From: Dokdonella_A sp963834755 | GTDB lineage: Bacteria; Pseudomonadota; Gammaproteobacteria; Xanthomonadales; Rhodanobacteraceae | Reading direction: 5' to 3' | DNA: 64,000 nt | Assembly (NCBI GenBank): GCA_963834755.1 | Contig: CAWICQ010000012.1 | Coordinates: 310,001 to 374,000, forward strand | Shown: one piece after another, positions 1 through 8,398 of the stretch | Layout of the letters: every line of letters starts with the position of its first letter | Position numbering within the stretch: the first letter of the stretch is position 1 | Made by a program: the position numbers and the translations under genes | Notes under the pieces: model-generated | Databases searched by the model: none | Told to the model about the DNA's origin: nothing | The model's input: the letters and a program-made list of their open reading frames with translations, nothing else

Positions 1-323
1 TGCACGCCGGCGACGAACTCGATCGCTTCGCTGACCTTGATCCAGCGCGGCAGCACCGCGACGTCGGCGATGAAGCAGACCTGCTCCATCAGCTCGGCGC
101 GCTGCTTGCGCGGATCGAAGCCGAGTACGGAAAGCTCGCCCGTGAAATCGACGAGGCCGAGGATCGCCTTGAGTGCAGTGGTCTTGCCGGCACCGTTGGG
201 GCCGATGAGGCCGACGATGCGTCCGGATTCGATGTCGAAGCTGATGCCGTCCAGGGCCTTGGTCGTGCCGTAGCTCTTGGTCAGATTGCGCGCATGAACG
301 ATGGAATTCGCTACGGCACTCAT
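1..323 (-). CDS. ABC transporter ATP-binding protein (3' end off the window)
   Basis: Translating the minus strand from the ATG at 321-323 gives a typical ABC ATPase N-terminus: an N-terminal beta region followed by the Walker A motif GPNGAGKTT near residue 46. The frame stays open to position 1, so about 107 residues are visible and the Q-loop, signature and Walker B lie outside the window. The ATG overlaps the stop of the upstream GntR gene as ATGA, which implies translational coupling. By analogy with ytr-type operons it probably energises a small ABC exporter controlled by the adjacent repressor. The substrate cannot be inferred. The family is certain; the function is not. Confidence 0.85.
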   Translation of the reverse strand, partial: MSAVANSIVHARNLTKSYGTTKALDGISFDIESGRIVGLIGPNGAGKTTALKAILGLVDFTGELSVLGFDPRKQRAELMEQVCFIADVAVLPRWIKVSEAIEFVAGV

Positions 324-697
324 TTCACTTCCTCGTCGTGATGGTCCGCGTGCATCAATTCCTGCAGCGAAAGGCCAAGGCGCGTCAGTCGCGCGTACAG
401 CGGCGGCCACTCCTCGCTGAGGAAGCGTTCGCGCTCGGATTTCATCAGTGCATTGCGCGCGCCTTCGGTGACGTACATGCCAAGCCCCCGTCTTTTTTCC
501 ACGAGATTCTCGTCGACCAGCTCCTGGTACGCCTTGGATACCGTGATCGGATTGATCTGGAAATCCGCAGCGACCTGGCGGACCGACGGCAGGGCATCAC
601 CCTGCTTGAGGACGCCGTCGAGGATCATCGCCACTACGCGGTCGCGCAGCTGGCGATAGATCGGCGTCGAGTCGTTCCACGCAATGGCCATCGTCAT
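320..697 (-). CDS. GntR-family transcriptional regulator, YtrA subfamily
   Basis: A 125-residue protein with an N-terminal GntR winged helix at about residues 8-80 (IYRQLRDRV ... LPSVRQVA ... NPITVSKAYQEL) and only a short helical C-terminus of about 40 residues. The lack of a large effector domain is the hallmark of the YtrA subfamily, whose members usually repress the ABC-transporter operon that contains them. It overlaps the preceding gene by ATGA and the following ABC ATPase gene by ATGA, so the three genes form one translationally coupled unit. A near-perfect palindrome overlapping the promoter of this operon (1118-1139) is the likely binding site. Translation could also start at the second ATG, two codons later. 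Confidence 0.9.
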   Translation of the reverse strand: MTMAIAWNDSTPIYRQLRDRVVAMILDGVLKQGDALPSVRQVAADFQINPITVSKAYQELVDENLVEKRRGLGMYVTEGARNALMKSERERFLSEEWPPLYARLTRLGLSLQELMHADHHDEEVK

Positions 698-1086
698 TCC
701 TTGCGCAGGCGATACGCAGACTTGCCGAAAGAATAGTAGGGCATGTCCAGACCGGATCCCGGAGCGAGGCCGCCGCCCAGCGTGTGCGCGGCGACGATGA
801 TCGCGCCGGTTCCGATCGCGCGCGCATCAATGGCCTTGGCTTCGGCAATTTCCGCCGAGCTCGGAAACACGGTGATGGTCGGCAGCAGGGTCGCGGTCGT
901 GGGCTCCGCCGAGTCCTGGTCGGGACGCACGACGATGGTCGGCAACACCGGAATCTCGGCGTCCGTCGTCGCGACTTGAGGCGCGACCTGCGGTGCGGCC
1001 ACGGTATGGCGGGGTAGGCTGGCGAAGCCTGCGCCAAGCGCGTAGACCATCGCCGTCAGAAGCAGTGTAGGGACCAGGTTCGACAT
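694..1086 (-). CDS. Small putative membrane-anchored or exported protein, first gene of the GntR/ABC operon
   Basis: A 130-residue protein of no family I recognise. The ATG at 1086 is chosen because GGAGG stands 5 bases upstream; a longer reading frame reaching 1293 has no such site. Residues 1-25 are hydrophobic (LVPTLLLTAMVYALGAGFA) and resemble a signal anchor or uncleaved signal peptide. The middle is rich in Pro, Thr and Val (VLPTIVV and LLPTITVF look like two short repeats), and the end is basic (SAYRLRKE). It is the first gene after the operator and is coupled by ATGA to the GntR gene, so it is probably part of the exporter or of the stress response that the operon serves. Confidence 0.65.
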   Translation of the reverse strand: MSNLVPTLLLTAMVYALGAGFASLPRHTVAAPQVAPQVATTDAEIPVLPTIVVRPDQDSAEPTTATLLPTITVFPSSAEIAEAKAIDARAIGTGAIIVAAHTLGGGLAPGSGLDMPYYSFGKSAYRLRKE

Positions 1087-1117
1087 GACATCCTCCAGGG
1101 AGGTGCTCGATGAAGTA

Positions 1118-1139
1118 GTGTTGTAGTTAACTATAACAC
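1118..1139. promoter_or_regulatory. Palindromic operator, probable GntR (YtrA-type) binding site
   Basis: A 22-bp near-perfect palindrome with GTGTT and AACAC arms around the core TAGTTAACTA; only one symmetric pair is mismatched. It lies 31 bp upstream of the first gene of the GntR operon and covers the -10 region of the predicted promoter, the expected place for an autorepressor. Assignment to the GntR protein is inference from position and symmetry. Confidence 0.7.
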
Positions 1140-1157
1140 CAGATCTGAGCTTGTCAA
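1130..1157 (-). promoter_or_regulatory. Sigma70-type promoter of the GntR/ABC operon
   Basis: On the minus strand there is a consensus -35 TTGACA (1157-1152), a 16-base spacer and a -10 TATAGT (1135-1130). It sits about 45 bp upstream of the start codon at 1086. The -10 lies inside the palindromic operator, so repressor binding would occlude polymerase. Confidence 0.7.
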
Positions 1158-1463
1158 GCCCGTCCAGAGACTTTCCCGCGGGATTCTGCTCAGCAACCGG
1201 GTTGTAGGCTCCATCCGGCCCGCTTCGACCTAAGCGAGCCAAGAATCGGCGATCTGTGGCGATCCGATTCGGCGCGATCGGGAACCCGGACACCCATACC
1301 CGTTGTCAAAGCGCCGCACGGCAGCGGTTTGGGGGCGCCGCAGCGTTTGCCAATGCGATTCGCCCCGTCCAAAATACGCCGCCCCGCATCAGGCCGGGTC
1401 CGCTCGGCGCCACCGCGCCGATGGGCAACGTGACCCAAATCATCCGCATCCCCAGGAGCAAAC

Positions 1464-2315
1464 ATGACGCGTTTCCTGCAACAAACTCTTCTTGCGGCCG
1501 CGCTCGCGGCGGTTTTCGGTATCGCCAGCGGCGCTGACGAACCGGCCAAGAAGCCGGCGGCTGCCGCCCCCGCCGCAGCCGCGAAGGACGCCAAGCCGCC
1601 CATCGCGATCGACAAGAACAAGATCTCGACGATGGTCGGCATGGACATTGGCCGCGGGCTGGCGCAGATCAAGGACGACGTCGACATCAAGGTCGTCGAA
1701 CAAGCGCTCGAGCAGACGCTGAAGGGCGAAAAGACTTCGCTGACCCAGGAAGAGGCGCTGCAGGTGCGCCAGGCCTATATGCAGCAGATGCAGGCCAAGC
1801 GCGTCGCGGAGCAGAAGGCGGCCGCCGAGAAGAACAAGACCGAAGGCACCGCGTTCCTGGCCAAGAACAAGTCGAAGGCCGGCGTGAAGTCGACGGCTTC
1901 GGGCTTGCAGTACGAAGTCGAGAAAGAAGGCTCGGGTCCGAAGCCGAAGGCGACGGATACGGTCAAGGTCAACTATCTCGGCACCAAGATCGACGGCACC
2001 AAGTTCGACAGCTCTTACGATCGCGGCCAGCCGGCGACGTTTCCGCTCAACGGCGTGATCAAGGGCTGGAGCGAAGGCCTGCAGCTGATGCCGGTCGGCT
2101 CGAAGTACAAGCTCTTCGTGCCGGCCGAACTGGCCTATGGCGAGAACGCGCCGGGCCCGATCGGTCCGAACGCGACGCTGATCTTCGAAGTCGAATTGCT
2201 GGGCATCGAAGACGCTGCCGCCAAGCCCGCCGCCGCGGCGAAGCCCGGCGCGCCGGCGATCAAGCCTGCGGCCGCGATGCAGAAGAAGGATGCTGACGCC
2301 GGCAAGAAGAAGTGA
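1464..2315 (+). CDS. FKBP-type peptidyl-prolyl cis-trans isomerase, exported (FkpA/Mip-like)
   Basis: A 283-residue protein. Residues 1-24 are a signal peptide (MTRFLQQTLLAAALAAV ... ASGA), so it should act in the periplasm or outer membrane. Residues 45-130 form the helical FKBP-N dimerisation domain (SYTVGMDIGR-like start, here MVGMDIGRGLAQIK). Residues 145-250 are the FKBP catalytic domain with VNYLGTKIDGTKFDSSY, GVIKGWSEGLQLMPVG and PAELAYGE, the usual active-site landmarks. The last 35 residues are an unusual Ala/Lys/Pro-rich tail. It catalyses prolyl isomerisation during folding of exported proteins. It is followed by a strong terminator, so it appears monocistronic. Confidence 0.93.
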   Translation: MTRFLQQTLLAAALAAVFGIASGADEPAKKPAAAAPAAAAKDAKPPIAIDKNKISTMVGMDIGRGLAQIKDDVDIKVVEQALEQTLKGEKTSLTQEEALQVRQAYMQQMQAKRVAEQKAAAEKNKTEGTAFLAKNKSKAGVKSTASGLQYEVEKEGSGPKPKATDTVKVNYLGTKIDGTKFDSSYDRGQPATFPLNGVIKGWSEGLQLMPVGSKYKLFVPAELAYGENAPGPIGPNATLIFEVELLGIEDAAAKPAAAAKPGAPAIKPAAAMQKKDADAGKKK

Positions 2316-2337
2316 TCCGGCGCGGTAAGAGCACACG

Positions 2338-2369
2338 AGGCGCGCCGTGTTCCGGCGCGCCTTTGTTTG
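2338..2369 (+). terminator. Rho-independent terminator of the FKBP gene
   Basis: Perfect 9-bp stem AGGCGCGCC / GGCGCGCCT around the 7-base loop GTGTTCC, followed at once by TTTGTTTG. It begins 22 bases after the stop codon of the FKBP gene. Confidence 0.88.
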
Positions 2370-2538
2370 TGCGATCGTCCAACATCGTCGCGTGGCACTG
2401 CCGTCGCGCCCGAACTGACGACGACATCGTGCCGAACGGCCGTCGGTGGACGCGCGCTTTAAGAAAGCAGAACTTCGAACGGTAACATCGCGCGTGCGGA
2501 AGCGTTGAGCATCCACCGTCGATGAAGGGAATCTCATC

Positions 2539-3879
2539 ATGCGCGTAACGATCTTCGGCACCGGCTACGTCGGCCTCGTGACCGGAACCTGCCTTGCCGA
2601 AGTCGGCAACGACGTAGTCTGCGTTGATGTCGACGCGGACAAGATCGCGCGCCTGGAACGCGGCGAGGTACCGATCTACGAGCCCGGCCTCGAACCGCTG
2701 GTGCGCGCGAACCGTCGCAGCGGTCGGTTGACGTTCACGACCGAATCTGCCGCCGCGATGGCGAATGCGCAGATCGTCTTTATCGCCGTCGGCACGCCGC
2801 CGGACGAAGACGGCAGCGCCGATCTCACGCATGTGCTCGAAGTCGCACGCACGATCGGCCGCAGGCTGACGCGGCCTGCCGTTGTCGTCAACAAATCGAC
2901 CGTGCCGGTCGGCACCGCCGATTCGGTGCGCGCCGCGATCGCGGGCGAACTGGCCGTACGCGGCGTCGAGATCGCGTTCGATGTCGTTTCGAATCCGGAA
3001 TTCCTCAAGGAGGGCGATGCGGTGCAAGACTGCATGCGTCCGGATCGCATCATCGTCGGTGCCGACAGCGCGCGCGCTGTCGAAGCGTTGAAGACGCTGT
3101 ATGCGCCGTTCAACCGCAATCACGAACGCATCGTGCAGATGGACGTGCGCTCGGCAGAGCTCACCAAGTACGCCGCGAACGCGATGCTGGCGACCAAGAT
3201 CAGTTTCATGAACGAGATCGCGAACATTGCCGAGCAGGTCGGCGCCGACATCGAACAGGTGCGACGCGGCATCGGCGCTGATCCGCGTATCGGCTATCAC
3301 TTCATCTATCCCGGCGCGGGCTACGGCGGTTCGTGTTTTCCGAAGGACGTCAAGGCGCTGGCCTACACCGCGAAGGCGCATGGACATGAGCCGCGTCTCC
3401 TGAACGCGGTCGAGAGCGTCAACATGGCGCAGAAGCGCAAGCTTTTTGCGTTGATCGAGCGCCACTTCGAGGGGCGTCTCGCCGGCCGCACGATTGCGTT
3501 GTGGGGCCTCGCGTTCAAGCCGAACACCGACGACATGCGCGAAGCGCCGAGCCGCACGCTGCTCGAACAACTCTGGGATGCCGGCGCGAATGTGCGTGCC
3601 TACGATCCCGAGGCGACCGCCGAAGCGCAACGCATTTTCGGCGAGCGCGCGGACCTGGTGCTGTGCGACCAGCCGTATCCTGCGCTCGACGGCGCGGATG
3701 CATTGGTGATCGTCACAGAATGGAAAGCCTTTCGGAGTCCCGATCTGGAGCGCGTGCGCGCATCGCTCAAGGAGCCGGTGATCTTCGACGGACGCAACAT
3801 CTTCGAGCCGAGAGCCATCGAAGCGGCCGGCATCGCCTACTACGGCATCGGACGCGGGCGCAGCGTTGTCAGCGTCTGA
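2539..3879 (+). CDS. ugd: UDP-glucose 6-dehydrogenase
   Basis: A 446-residue protein of normal family length. It oxidises UDP-glucose to UDP-glucuronate with two NAD+, supplying sugar acids for exopolysaccharide or LPS. The N-terminal Rossmann fold begins GTGYVGLVTGTCLAEVG. The substrate loop NPEFLKEGDAV, the helix SAELTKYAANAMLATKISF and the catalytic-cysteine motif YGGSCFPKD (Cys near residue 266) are all present, followed by the C-terminal UDP-binding domain (GLAFKPNTDDMREAPS). It lies upstream of gmd on the same strand, but the 178-bp gap makes a shared transcript uncertain. Confidence 0.97.
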   Translation: MRVTIFGTGYVGLVTGTCLAEVGNDVVCVDVDADKIARLERGEVPIYEPGLEPLVRANRRSGRLTFTTESAAAMANAQIVFIAVGTPPDEDGSADLTHVLEVARTIGRRLTRPAVVVNKSTVPVGTADSVRAAIAGELAVRGVEIAFDVVSNPEFLKEGDAVQDCMRPDRIIVGADSARAVEALKTLYAPFNRNHERIVQMDVRSAELTKYAANAMLATKISFMNEIANIAEQVGADIEQVRRGIGADPRIGYHFIYPGAGYGGSCFPKDVKALAYTAKAHGHEPRLLNAVESVNMAQKRKLFALIERHFEGRLAGRTIALWGLAFKPNTDDMREAPSRTLLEQLWDAGANVRAYDPEATAEAQRIFGERADLVLCDQPYPALDGADALVIVTEWKAFRSPDLERVRASLKEPVIFDGRNIFEPRAIEAAGIAYYGIGRGRSVVSV

Positions 3880-4057
3880 GTCTGGCTTGGCCGCGGCTGT
3901 ACCTTGAACGCGCTGCTCGGTACCATCGCGTCCCCTGTGTCCGCGCGTTCGCGGGCAACGCACGCACATATGATCGCCGGTGTACGGGTGTGGAATCGGC
4001 GGGTTTTTCTGGCGTGGTTTTTCGGCATTCGGGCCTGGACTGGACGGTAAAGGCGGG

Positions 4058-5188
4058 ATGGAAAGCAAGCGCGCACTCGTAACGGGAATTACCGGTCAGG
4101 ACGGCGCGTATCTCGCCGAGCTTCTGCTCGCGAAGGGCTACGAAGTGCACGGCGTCAAGCGTCGCGCTTCGTCGTTCAACACCGAGCGCATCGATCATCT
4201 CTATCACGAGCTCGACGATTCGAAATCCGGAATCCGCCTGCATTATGGCGATCTCACCGACTCGCTGAGTCTGCTGCGCATCATCCAGCAGGTCAGGCCC
4301 GACGAGATCTACAACCTTGCCGCGCAAAGCCATGTTGCGGTCTCGTTTGAAGAACCCGAATACACCGCGAACGCGGACGGCCTGGGCACGCTGCGCATCC
4401 TCGAAGCGATGCGCACGCTCGGGCTCGGCGACCGCTGCCGGTTCTATCAGGCATCGACTTCGGAGCTGTACGGGCTCGTGCGCGAAACGCCGCAGCGCGA
4501 GACGACGCCGTTCCATCCGCGTTCGCCGTACGGCGTCGCCAAACTCTACGCTTACTGGATCACCGTGAATTACCGCGAGGCCTATCGCATGTACGGCTGT
4601 AACGGAATTCTGTTCAACCACGAATCGCCGATCCGCGGCGAGACGTTCGTCACGCGCAAGATCACGCGGGCGCTCGCGCGCGTGATTCACGGCCTGCAAC
4701 ATTGCCTTTATCTCGGCAATCTCGACGCGCGCCGCGACTGGGGCCATGCGCGCGATTTCGTCGAAGCACAATGGCTGATCCTGCAACAGGACGAGCCGCG
4801 CGATTACGTGATCGCGACCGGCATACAGCATTCGGTGCGCGATTTCGTCACGCTGGCCGCGCACGAGATGGGTGTCGAGCTCGAATTCCACGGGCAGGGC
4901 GCCGACGAGCACGCGGTGGTCGCGAGTTCGAGCAAGCCGGGCGCGAAGATCAACGCTGGCGATGTGATCGTGCGGATCCATCCGCAGTATTACCGTCCGT
5001 CCGAAGTCGATACGCTGCTTGGCGATGCGACGTTCGCGCGCAAGCAACTCGGATGGAAGCCTTCGACAAGCTTTGACGCGCTCGTGCGCGAAATGGCTGC
5101 CGCCGATTTCGCACTCGCCGCGCGAGAAGCGCAAGGATTGACCGGCGCGCGTCACGGCCGGCAATTCGTCGAACGTCTGCCCGGATGA
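4058..5188 (+). CDS. gmd: GDP-mannose 4,6-dehydratase
   Basis: A 376-residue protein. It converts GDP-mannose to GDP-4-keto-6-deoxymannose, the precursor of fucose, rhamnose and perosamine units in surface polysaccharide. The NADP-binding start is TGITGQDGAYLAELLL. The SDR tyrosine-lysine pair is in SPYGVAKLYAYW, followed by the family motif RGETFVTRKITRA and the closing YYRPSEVDTLLGD. The ATG at 4058 is chosen because the family begins just before this Rossmann strand; an in-frame start at 3980 would add a non-homologous 26-residue leader. It follows ugd, so the pair looks like a nucleotide-sugar module, although no glycosyltransferases lie nearby. Confidence 0.96.
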   Translation: MESKRALVTGITGQDGAYLAELLLAKGYEVHGVKRRASSFNTERIDHLYHELDDSKSGIRLHYGDLTDSLSLLRIIQQVRPDEIYNLAAQSHVAVSFEEPEYTANADGLGTLRILEAMRTLGLGDRCRFYQASTSELYGLVRETPQRETTPFHPRSPYGVAKLYAYWITVNYREAYRMYGCNGILFNHESPIRGETFVTRKITRALARVIHGLQHCLYLGNLDARRDWGHARDFVEAQWLILQQDEPRDYVIATGIQHSVRDFVTLAAHEMGVELEFHGQGADEHAVVASSSKPGAKINAGDVIVRIHPQYYRPSEVDTLLGDATFARKQLGWKPSTSFDALVREMAAADFALAAREAQGLTGARHGRQFVERLPG

Positions 5189-5195
5189 ACTGATC

Positions 5196-5411
5196 GTGTC
5201 TGCGCCGCTCGAAGATCGACTGACGGAGCTTGAAGTGCGTCTCGCGTTCGTCGACGATACGATGGCTGCGCTCGACGCGACCGTATCGGAGCACGATCGC
5301 GTTTTGCAGGAAATCATGCTCGCGGTCGAGCGTTTGCGTGCGGAGCTGGGCGGCGTGCGCACCGCGCTCGCGCAGGATGTACGCGACGAGCCGCCGCCGC
5401 CGCATTACTGA
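5196..5411 (+). CDS. slyX: SlyX-like protein
   Basis: A 71-residue coiled-coil protein starting at GTG (5196), 7 bases after the gmd stop. It shows the SlyX pattern: LEDRLTELEVRLAFVDDTMAALD, then a heptad-rich helix, and an end with a proline run and a C-terminal HY. SlyX proteins are widespread in proteobacteria and their biochemical role is not established. Tight spacing suggests transcription with gmd and with the DUF2058 gene downstream. Confidence 0.85.
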   Translation: MSAPLEDRLTELEVRLAFVDDTMAALDATVSEHDRVLQEIMLAVERLRAELGGVRTALAQDVRDEPPPPHY

Positions 5412-5458
5412 AATCGATAGCGCTGCCGCCCGACAGCAAAGAGCACGAGCCGAACGCC

Positions 5459-5977
5459 ATGTCCGAGTCACTGCGCGATCAGCTGCTGAAAAGCGGTCTT
5501 GCCCGTGCGCTCAAACCCGAACCGCGGGCGCGACCGCCGAAACCGCAGCGGCCGGTCGTGAAACGAGAGCGCGCTGAAATCGATCTCGCCAAAGCCTACG
5601 CGATCCGCGACAACACCGAACGCGCCGAGCGCGAACGCACGCAACGCGAAGCCGAGCAGCGCGCGCGTGAAAAGAGAGAACGCAAACAGCGTCTTGCGGC
5701 TCTCTTGAATGGCAAGGCGCTGAACGCGTCGGAGGCGGATATCCCGCGCCATTTCCCGCATGCGAACAAGATCCGGCGCGTCTACGTTACGGCCGAACAA
5801 TTGCCGCGCTTGAATGGCGGCGAGCTCGGCGTGGTCCAGCTCGCCGGTCGTTATCTGCTCGTTGCAAGCGATGTCGCGAAGGCCGCGCGCGAGATCGACG
5901 CAGACGCACTGGTGCTGCTGTGCGATCCGGTAACGCAGAACGCCGAAGACGACGTGCCCAGCGATCTGATCTGGTAA
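5459..5977 (+). CDS. DUF2058 family protein (YaiL-like)
   Basis: A 172-residue protein. The N-terminus SESLRDQLLKSGL is the DUF2058 signature. It is followed by a strongly charged Arg/Glu-rich helix (about residues 50-80) and a compact C-terminal domain containing NKIRRVYVT and GRYLLVASDVA. Members are described as nucleoid-associated or nuclease-related, without firm biochemical proof. It sits 47 bp after slyX on the same strand. Confidence 0.85.
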   Translation: MSESLRDQLLKSGLARALKPEPRARPPKPQRPVVKRERAEIDLAKAYAIRDNTERAERERTQREAEQRAREKRERKQRLAALLNGKALNASEADIPRHFPHANKIRRVYVTAEQLPRLNGGELGVVQLAGRYLLVASDVAKAAREIDADALVLLCDPVTQNAEDDVPSDLIW

Positions 5978-5987
5978 CTTCACGCCG

Positions 5988-6011
5988 CAATCACGCTTGT
6001 TTACGTGATTG
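5988..6011. other. Inverted repeat after the DUF2058 gene
   Basis: Perfect 8-bp arms CAATCACG and CGTGATTG separated by an 8-base A/T-rich spacer, 10 bases after the DUF2058 stop codon. No T-run follows, so it is not a standard intrinsic terminator. It could be a transcript-end hairpin or an operator for the next gene. Confidence 0.4.
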
Positions 6012-6102
6012 GCTTCGCACTAATGCGACGAAAATTTGATCGGGATCGCGCTAATCTGATCGCGACGTTCTCGCTTTGGATTCCGGCGTGCGCGATATCG
6101 GA

Positions 6103-7143
6103 ATGGCTTTGGTTTTGTGCATTTTTTGCCTACCGGCGCAGGCTGATCCGTTGCCGCGTTTTCCTGCGGGCGCGGTGTGGAACCAGGATGTCAGCGCGCC
6201 TGCGCTGATACACCCGGATTCGGAACAGATGATCGGCTGGCTGCAATCGCACGGCGGCTGGGGTACCGGCAGCACCGCGTTCCAGATCGATTTCTCGATG
6301 TCGGTATTGCACGCCGACGCGTCGACGCCGACCGTCGATATGATCGGCTATCCGTACGACGACTATTATTCTCCGGACTGCGATGATCCCGGCACGGTTC
6401 CGTTTCCGCTGCCGCCCGCTGGTTCGATCGAAGGATCGAGCGATTATTCGTGCGACAACGCGTCGGACGATTGCCATTTGCTCGTCGTCTGGGGCAACGA
6501 GCTCTACGAGTCGTACCACAGCAACGTGACCTCCAACGGCCTGCAATCGCAATGCGCCGTGCGCTGGGATTTGACGCGCATCTATCCGCCGGACGGCCGC
6601 GGCGATCAGTGCACGAGTGTCGATGCGGCGGGTTTCCCGGTATCGGCGCTGCTGTTCAACGCCGACGAGATCTACGACGCGATCCAGTCGCAAGGCGACA
6701 TCGGGCATGCGATCCGCTTCATCCTGCCGAACGATCGCATGAAGGCGGGCGAATACGTGCGTCCGGCGACGCATGCGGGTGCTCCGGAGAATACCGATAC
6801 GTACGCGATTCCGTATGGATCACGCTTCCGCTTGAAAGCGACTTTCGATATCAACGCATTCTCCGGTAACGAAGCGGTGCGAGTAATTCTTCGCGGCCTG
6901 AAGAAATACGGCATGGTGCTCGCCGACGGCGGCAACCTGCCGCTGACCGCGGAAGTCGATACCTACACGACGCACAAGTGGGACGAGCCGGCGATCTCGA
7001 TGGATTCGCATTCGCTGTTCGGCATCCAGGCCAGCGATTTCGAAGTCGTGACCACGACGGCGCCGATTCCTCTCACGTACGACTGCGTGCGCGAACCGGA
7101 TCCGCCGGTCGATTCCATCTTCAACGACGGCTTCGATCCCTAG
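6103..7143 (+). CDS. Secreted protein of unknown function with C-terminal IFxDGFD tail
   Basis: A 346-residue protein, no family recognised. The ATG at 6103 gives a compact signal peptide (MALVLCIFCLPAQA, cleavage before DP); a TTG at 6076 would add nine residues. The mature protein is rich in Asp, Tyr and Ser, contains paired cysteines (for example CDDPG, CDNASDDCH), and has an HKWDEP segment typical of secreted hydrolase-like folds. It ends SIFNDGFDP, matching the [IL]Fx[DN]GF[DE] tail found on three other secreted proteins in this window. It probably resides in the periplasm or outside the cell. Confidence 0.75.
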   Translation: MALVLCIFCLPAQADPLPRFPAGAVWNQDVSAPALIHPDSEQMIGWLQSHGGWGTGSTAFQIDFSMSVLHADASTPTVDMIGYPYDDYYSPDCDDPGTVPFPLPPAGSIEGSSDYSCDNASDDCHLLVVWGNELYESYHSNVTSNGLQSQCAVRWDLTRIYPPDGRGDQCTSVDAAGFPVSALLFNADEIYDAIQSQGDIGHAIRFILPNDRMKAGEYVRPATHAGAPENTDTYAIPYGSRFRLKATFDINAFSGNEAVRVILRGLKKYGMVLADGGNLPLTAEVDTYTTHKWDEPAISMDSHSLFGIQASDFEVVTTTAPIPLTYDCVREPDPPVDSIFNDGFDP

Positions 7144-7260
7144 CCGATTCCGCGGCGCGACGCCGCGGCGTGTCTATGGCATCTCACCTGTGCGTGTCGT
7201 GCATGCGTCATGCGCCACATCACTGCGCTTAACGGCGGCGTCATATTCCGGACTTAGCGT

Positions 7261-7560
7261 CTTGCGGGCGAGCCCGAGTTCCACGCAAAGCCGGAAACGC
7301 CGAACGTCAACGGTCTCAGCGTTGCGCTGCGACGTCTGCTCCAAGGCGACCGGCGCGCAGGCCACGATGGGCGGCGCCAACATCGGCGATCTCCTGACGG
7401 CGGCGAACATCACCTGGGGATTCTTCTCGGGCGGTTTCGACCTGACGATCAGCAATGCCGACGGCTCGACCGGTTGCTCGCGCGCGACGACGTTCGCAGT
7501 CGCCAACGTCAGCAGGCTCGACTACATTCCGCACCCTCAGCCGTTCCAGTACGAAATGAA
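7261..7560 (+). pseudogene. Remnant of a secreted phosphoesterase (phospholipase C / acid phosphatase family, PF04185)
   Basis: Two adjacent frames carry consecutive pieces of this family. The frame at about 7276 reads KPETPNVNGLSVAL; the next frame reads ANIGDLLTAANITWGFFSGG, then the matching NADGSTGCSR and ADYIPHHQPFQY-like segment (here LDYIPHPQPFQYE). This is the central region of proteins that are usually about 500 residues long. There is no N-terminus, no catalytic N-terminal region and nothing homologous after residue QPFQY, so the gene is a relic even if the internal shift were an artefact. Confidence 0.65.
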
Positions 7561-7601
7561 TTTCCCTGCAGCCACGCGCGGATGTGCCGCGCGGCCATGA
7601 G

Positions 7602-8285
7602 TCATTTTCTCTGCCAGAGCTGCGGAAAGATGTGTTGGGCGAGATCCGGCCGCGCATCGAAGAAGATCAGCATCAGCGTGTACAGCGGCGGAAACGCATA
7701 AAGCCCCCAACCGCCGAACTCGATCAGCACGACGCACACGAAAACATACGTCGCAATCAGCGTGACTTGCGCCGCGTAGTCCGCCAGCGAGCGCTTGCGA
7801 TCGGTTTCGAGATCACCAACGACCGGGTTCGCGCGCGAAGGCTGGCCTTTGGCGCCGGGGGTGGTGCGTGCTTCGAACAAATCCTGAAAACGGACCGACG
7901 CCAGCAGCGACATGCCGACCACCGGAATCCACACACTCTCCTGCGCGAGGACGAGCGACCAGTCGACGCCGGCCCGCAGGCCAAGCAGCAGCGCCGGAAA
8001 TACGACCGGAAGCATGATGAAGCCGGCGATGAACGCGAGAAATCCGGCGTTGAAGGCCACCGCGATCCAACGCATGATCAACCAGCGCGAACGCGGATCG
8101 ACCGTGGTGACATCGCCGCGGTCGCGCGTCGTGGCGACGATCAGCATCAGGCCGAGCGCAAGATTGAACGCGGTGAGCAGAAGAAACGTTTCGGCGGTGC
8201 CGTTGAGGCCGTAGAGCGAGATCAGCGGCAGCGCGTGGCGCGCGATATCCAAGCCGAGAGAACGCATGCCGGGACGCTGTGCCAT
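7602..8285 (-). CDS. Uncharacterised multispanning membrane protein
   Basis: A 227-residue protein from the ATG at 8285. I see about five to six hydrophobic segments, in pairs around residues 20-45, 65-100, 115-130 and 170-215, with a polar loop (ARTTPGAKGQPSR ... DRKRS) between the halves. The pattern of short helices and the LYAFPPLYTLMLIFFD ending is somewhat like DUF6498-type proteins, but I cannot assign it firmly. It is last in a minus-strand series after phaB (113-bp gap), so it may be co-transcribed with the PHB genes. Confidence 0.65.
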   Translation of the reverse strand: MAQRPGMRSLGLDIARHALPLISLYGLNGTAETFLLLTAFNLALGLMLIVATTRDRGDVTTVDPRSRWLIMRWIAVAFNAGFLAFIAGFIMLPVVFPALLLGLRAGVDWSLVLAQESVWIPVVGMSLLASVRFQDLFEARTTPGAKGQPSRANPVVGDLETDRKRSLADYAAQVTLIATYVFVCVVLIEFGGWGLYAFPPLYTLMLIFFDARPDLAQHIFPQLWQRK

Positions 8286-8398
8286 CGATCTCGCTCCGAT
8301 CCGACTCGTTCCGATCCGAAGGCGGCCGGCGCGCACGGGCGCGGGTCAGTGATGCTGCGTTGTCGCACCTCGGCGGCGGAGAGTGTGCCGCTGCCGCC

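Noticed and set aside
2260..4068. Long minus-strand frame opposite ugd
   Set aside because: No recognisable domain; ugd on the other strand is unambiguous.
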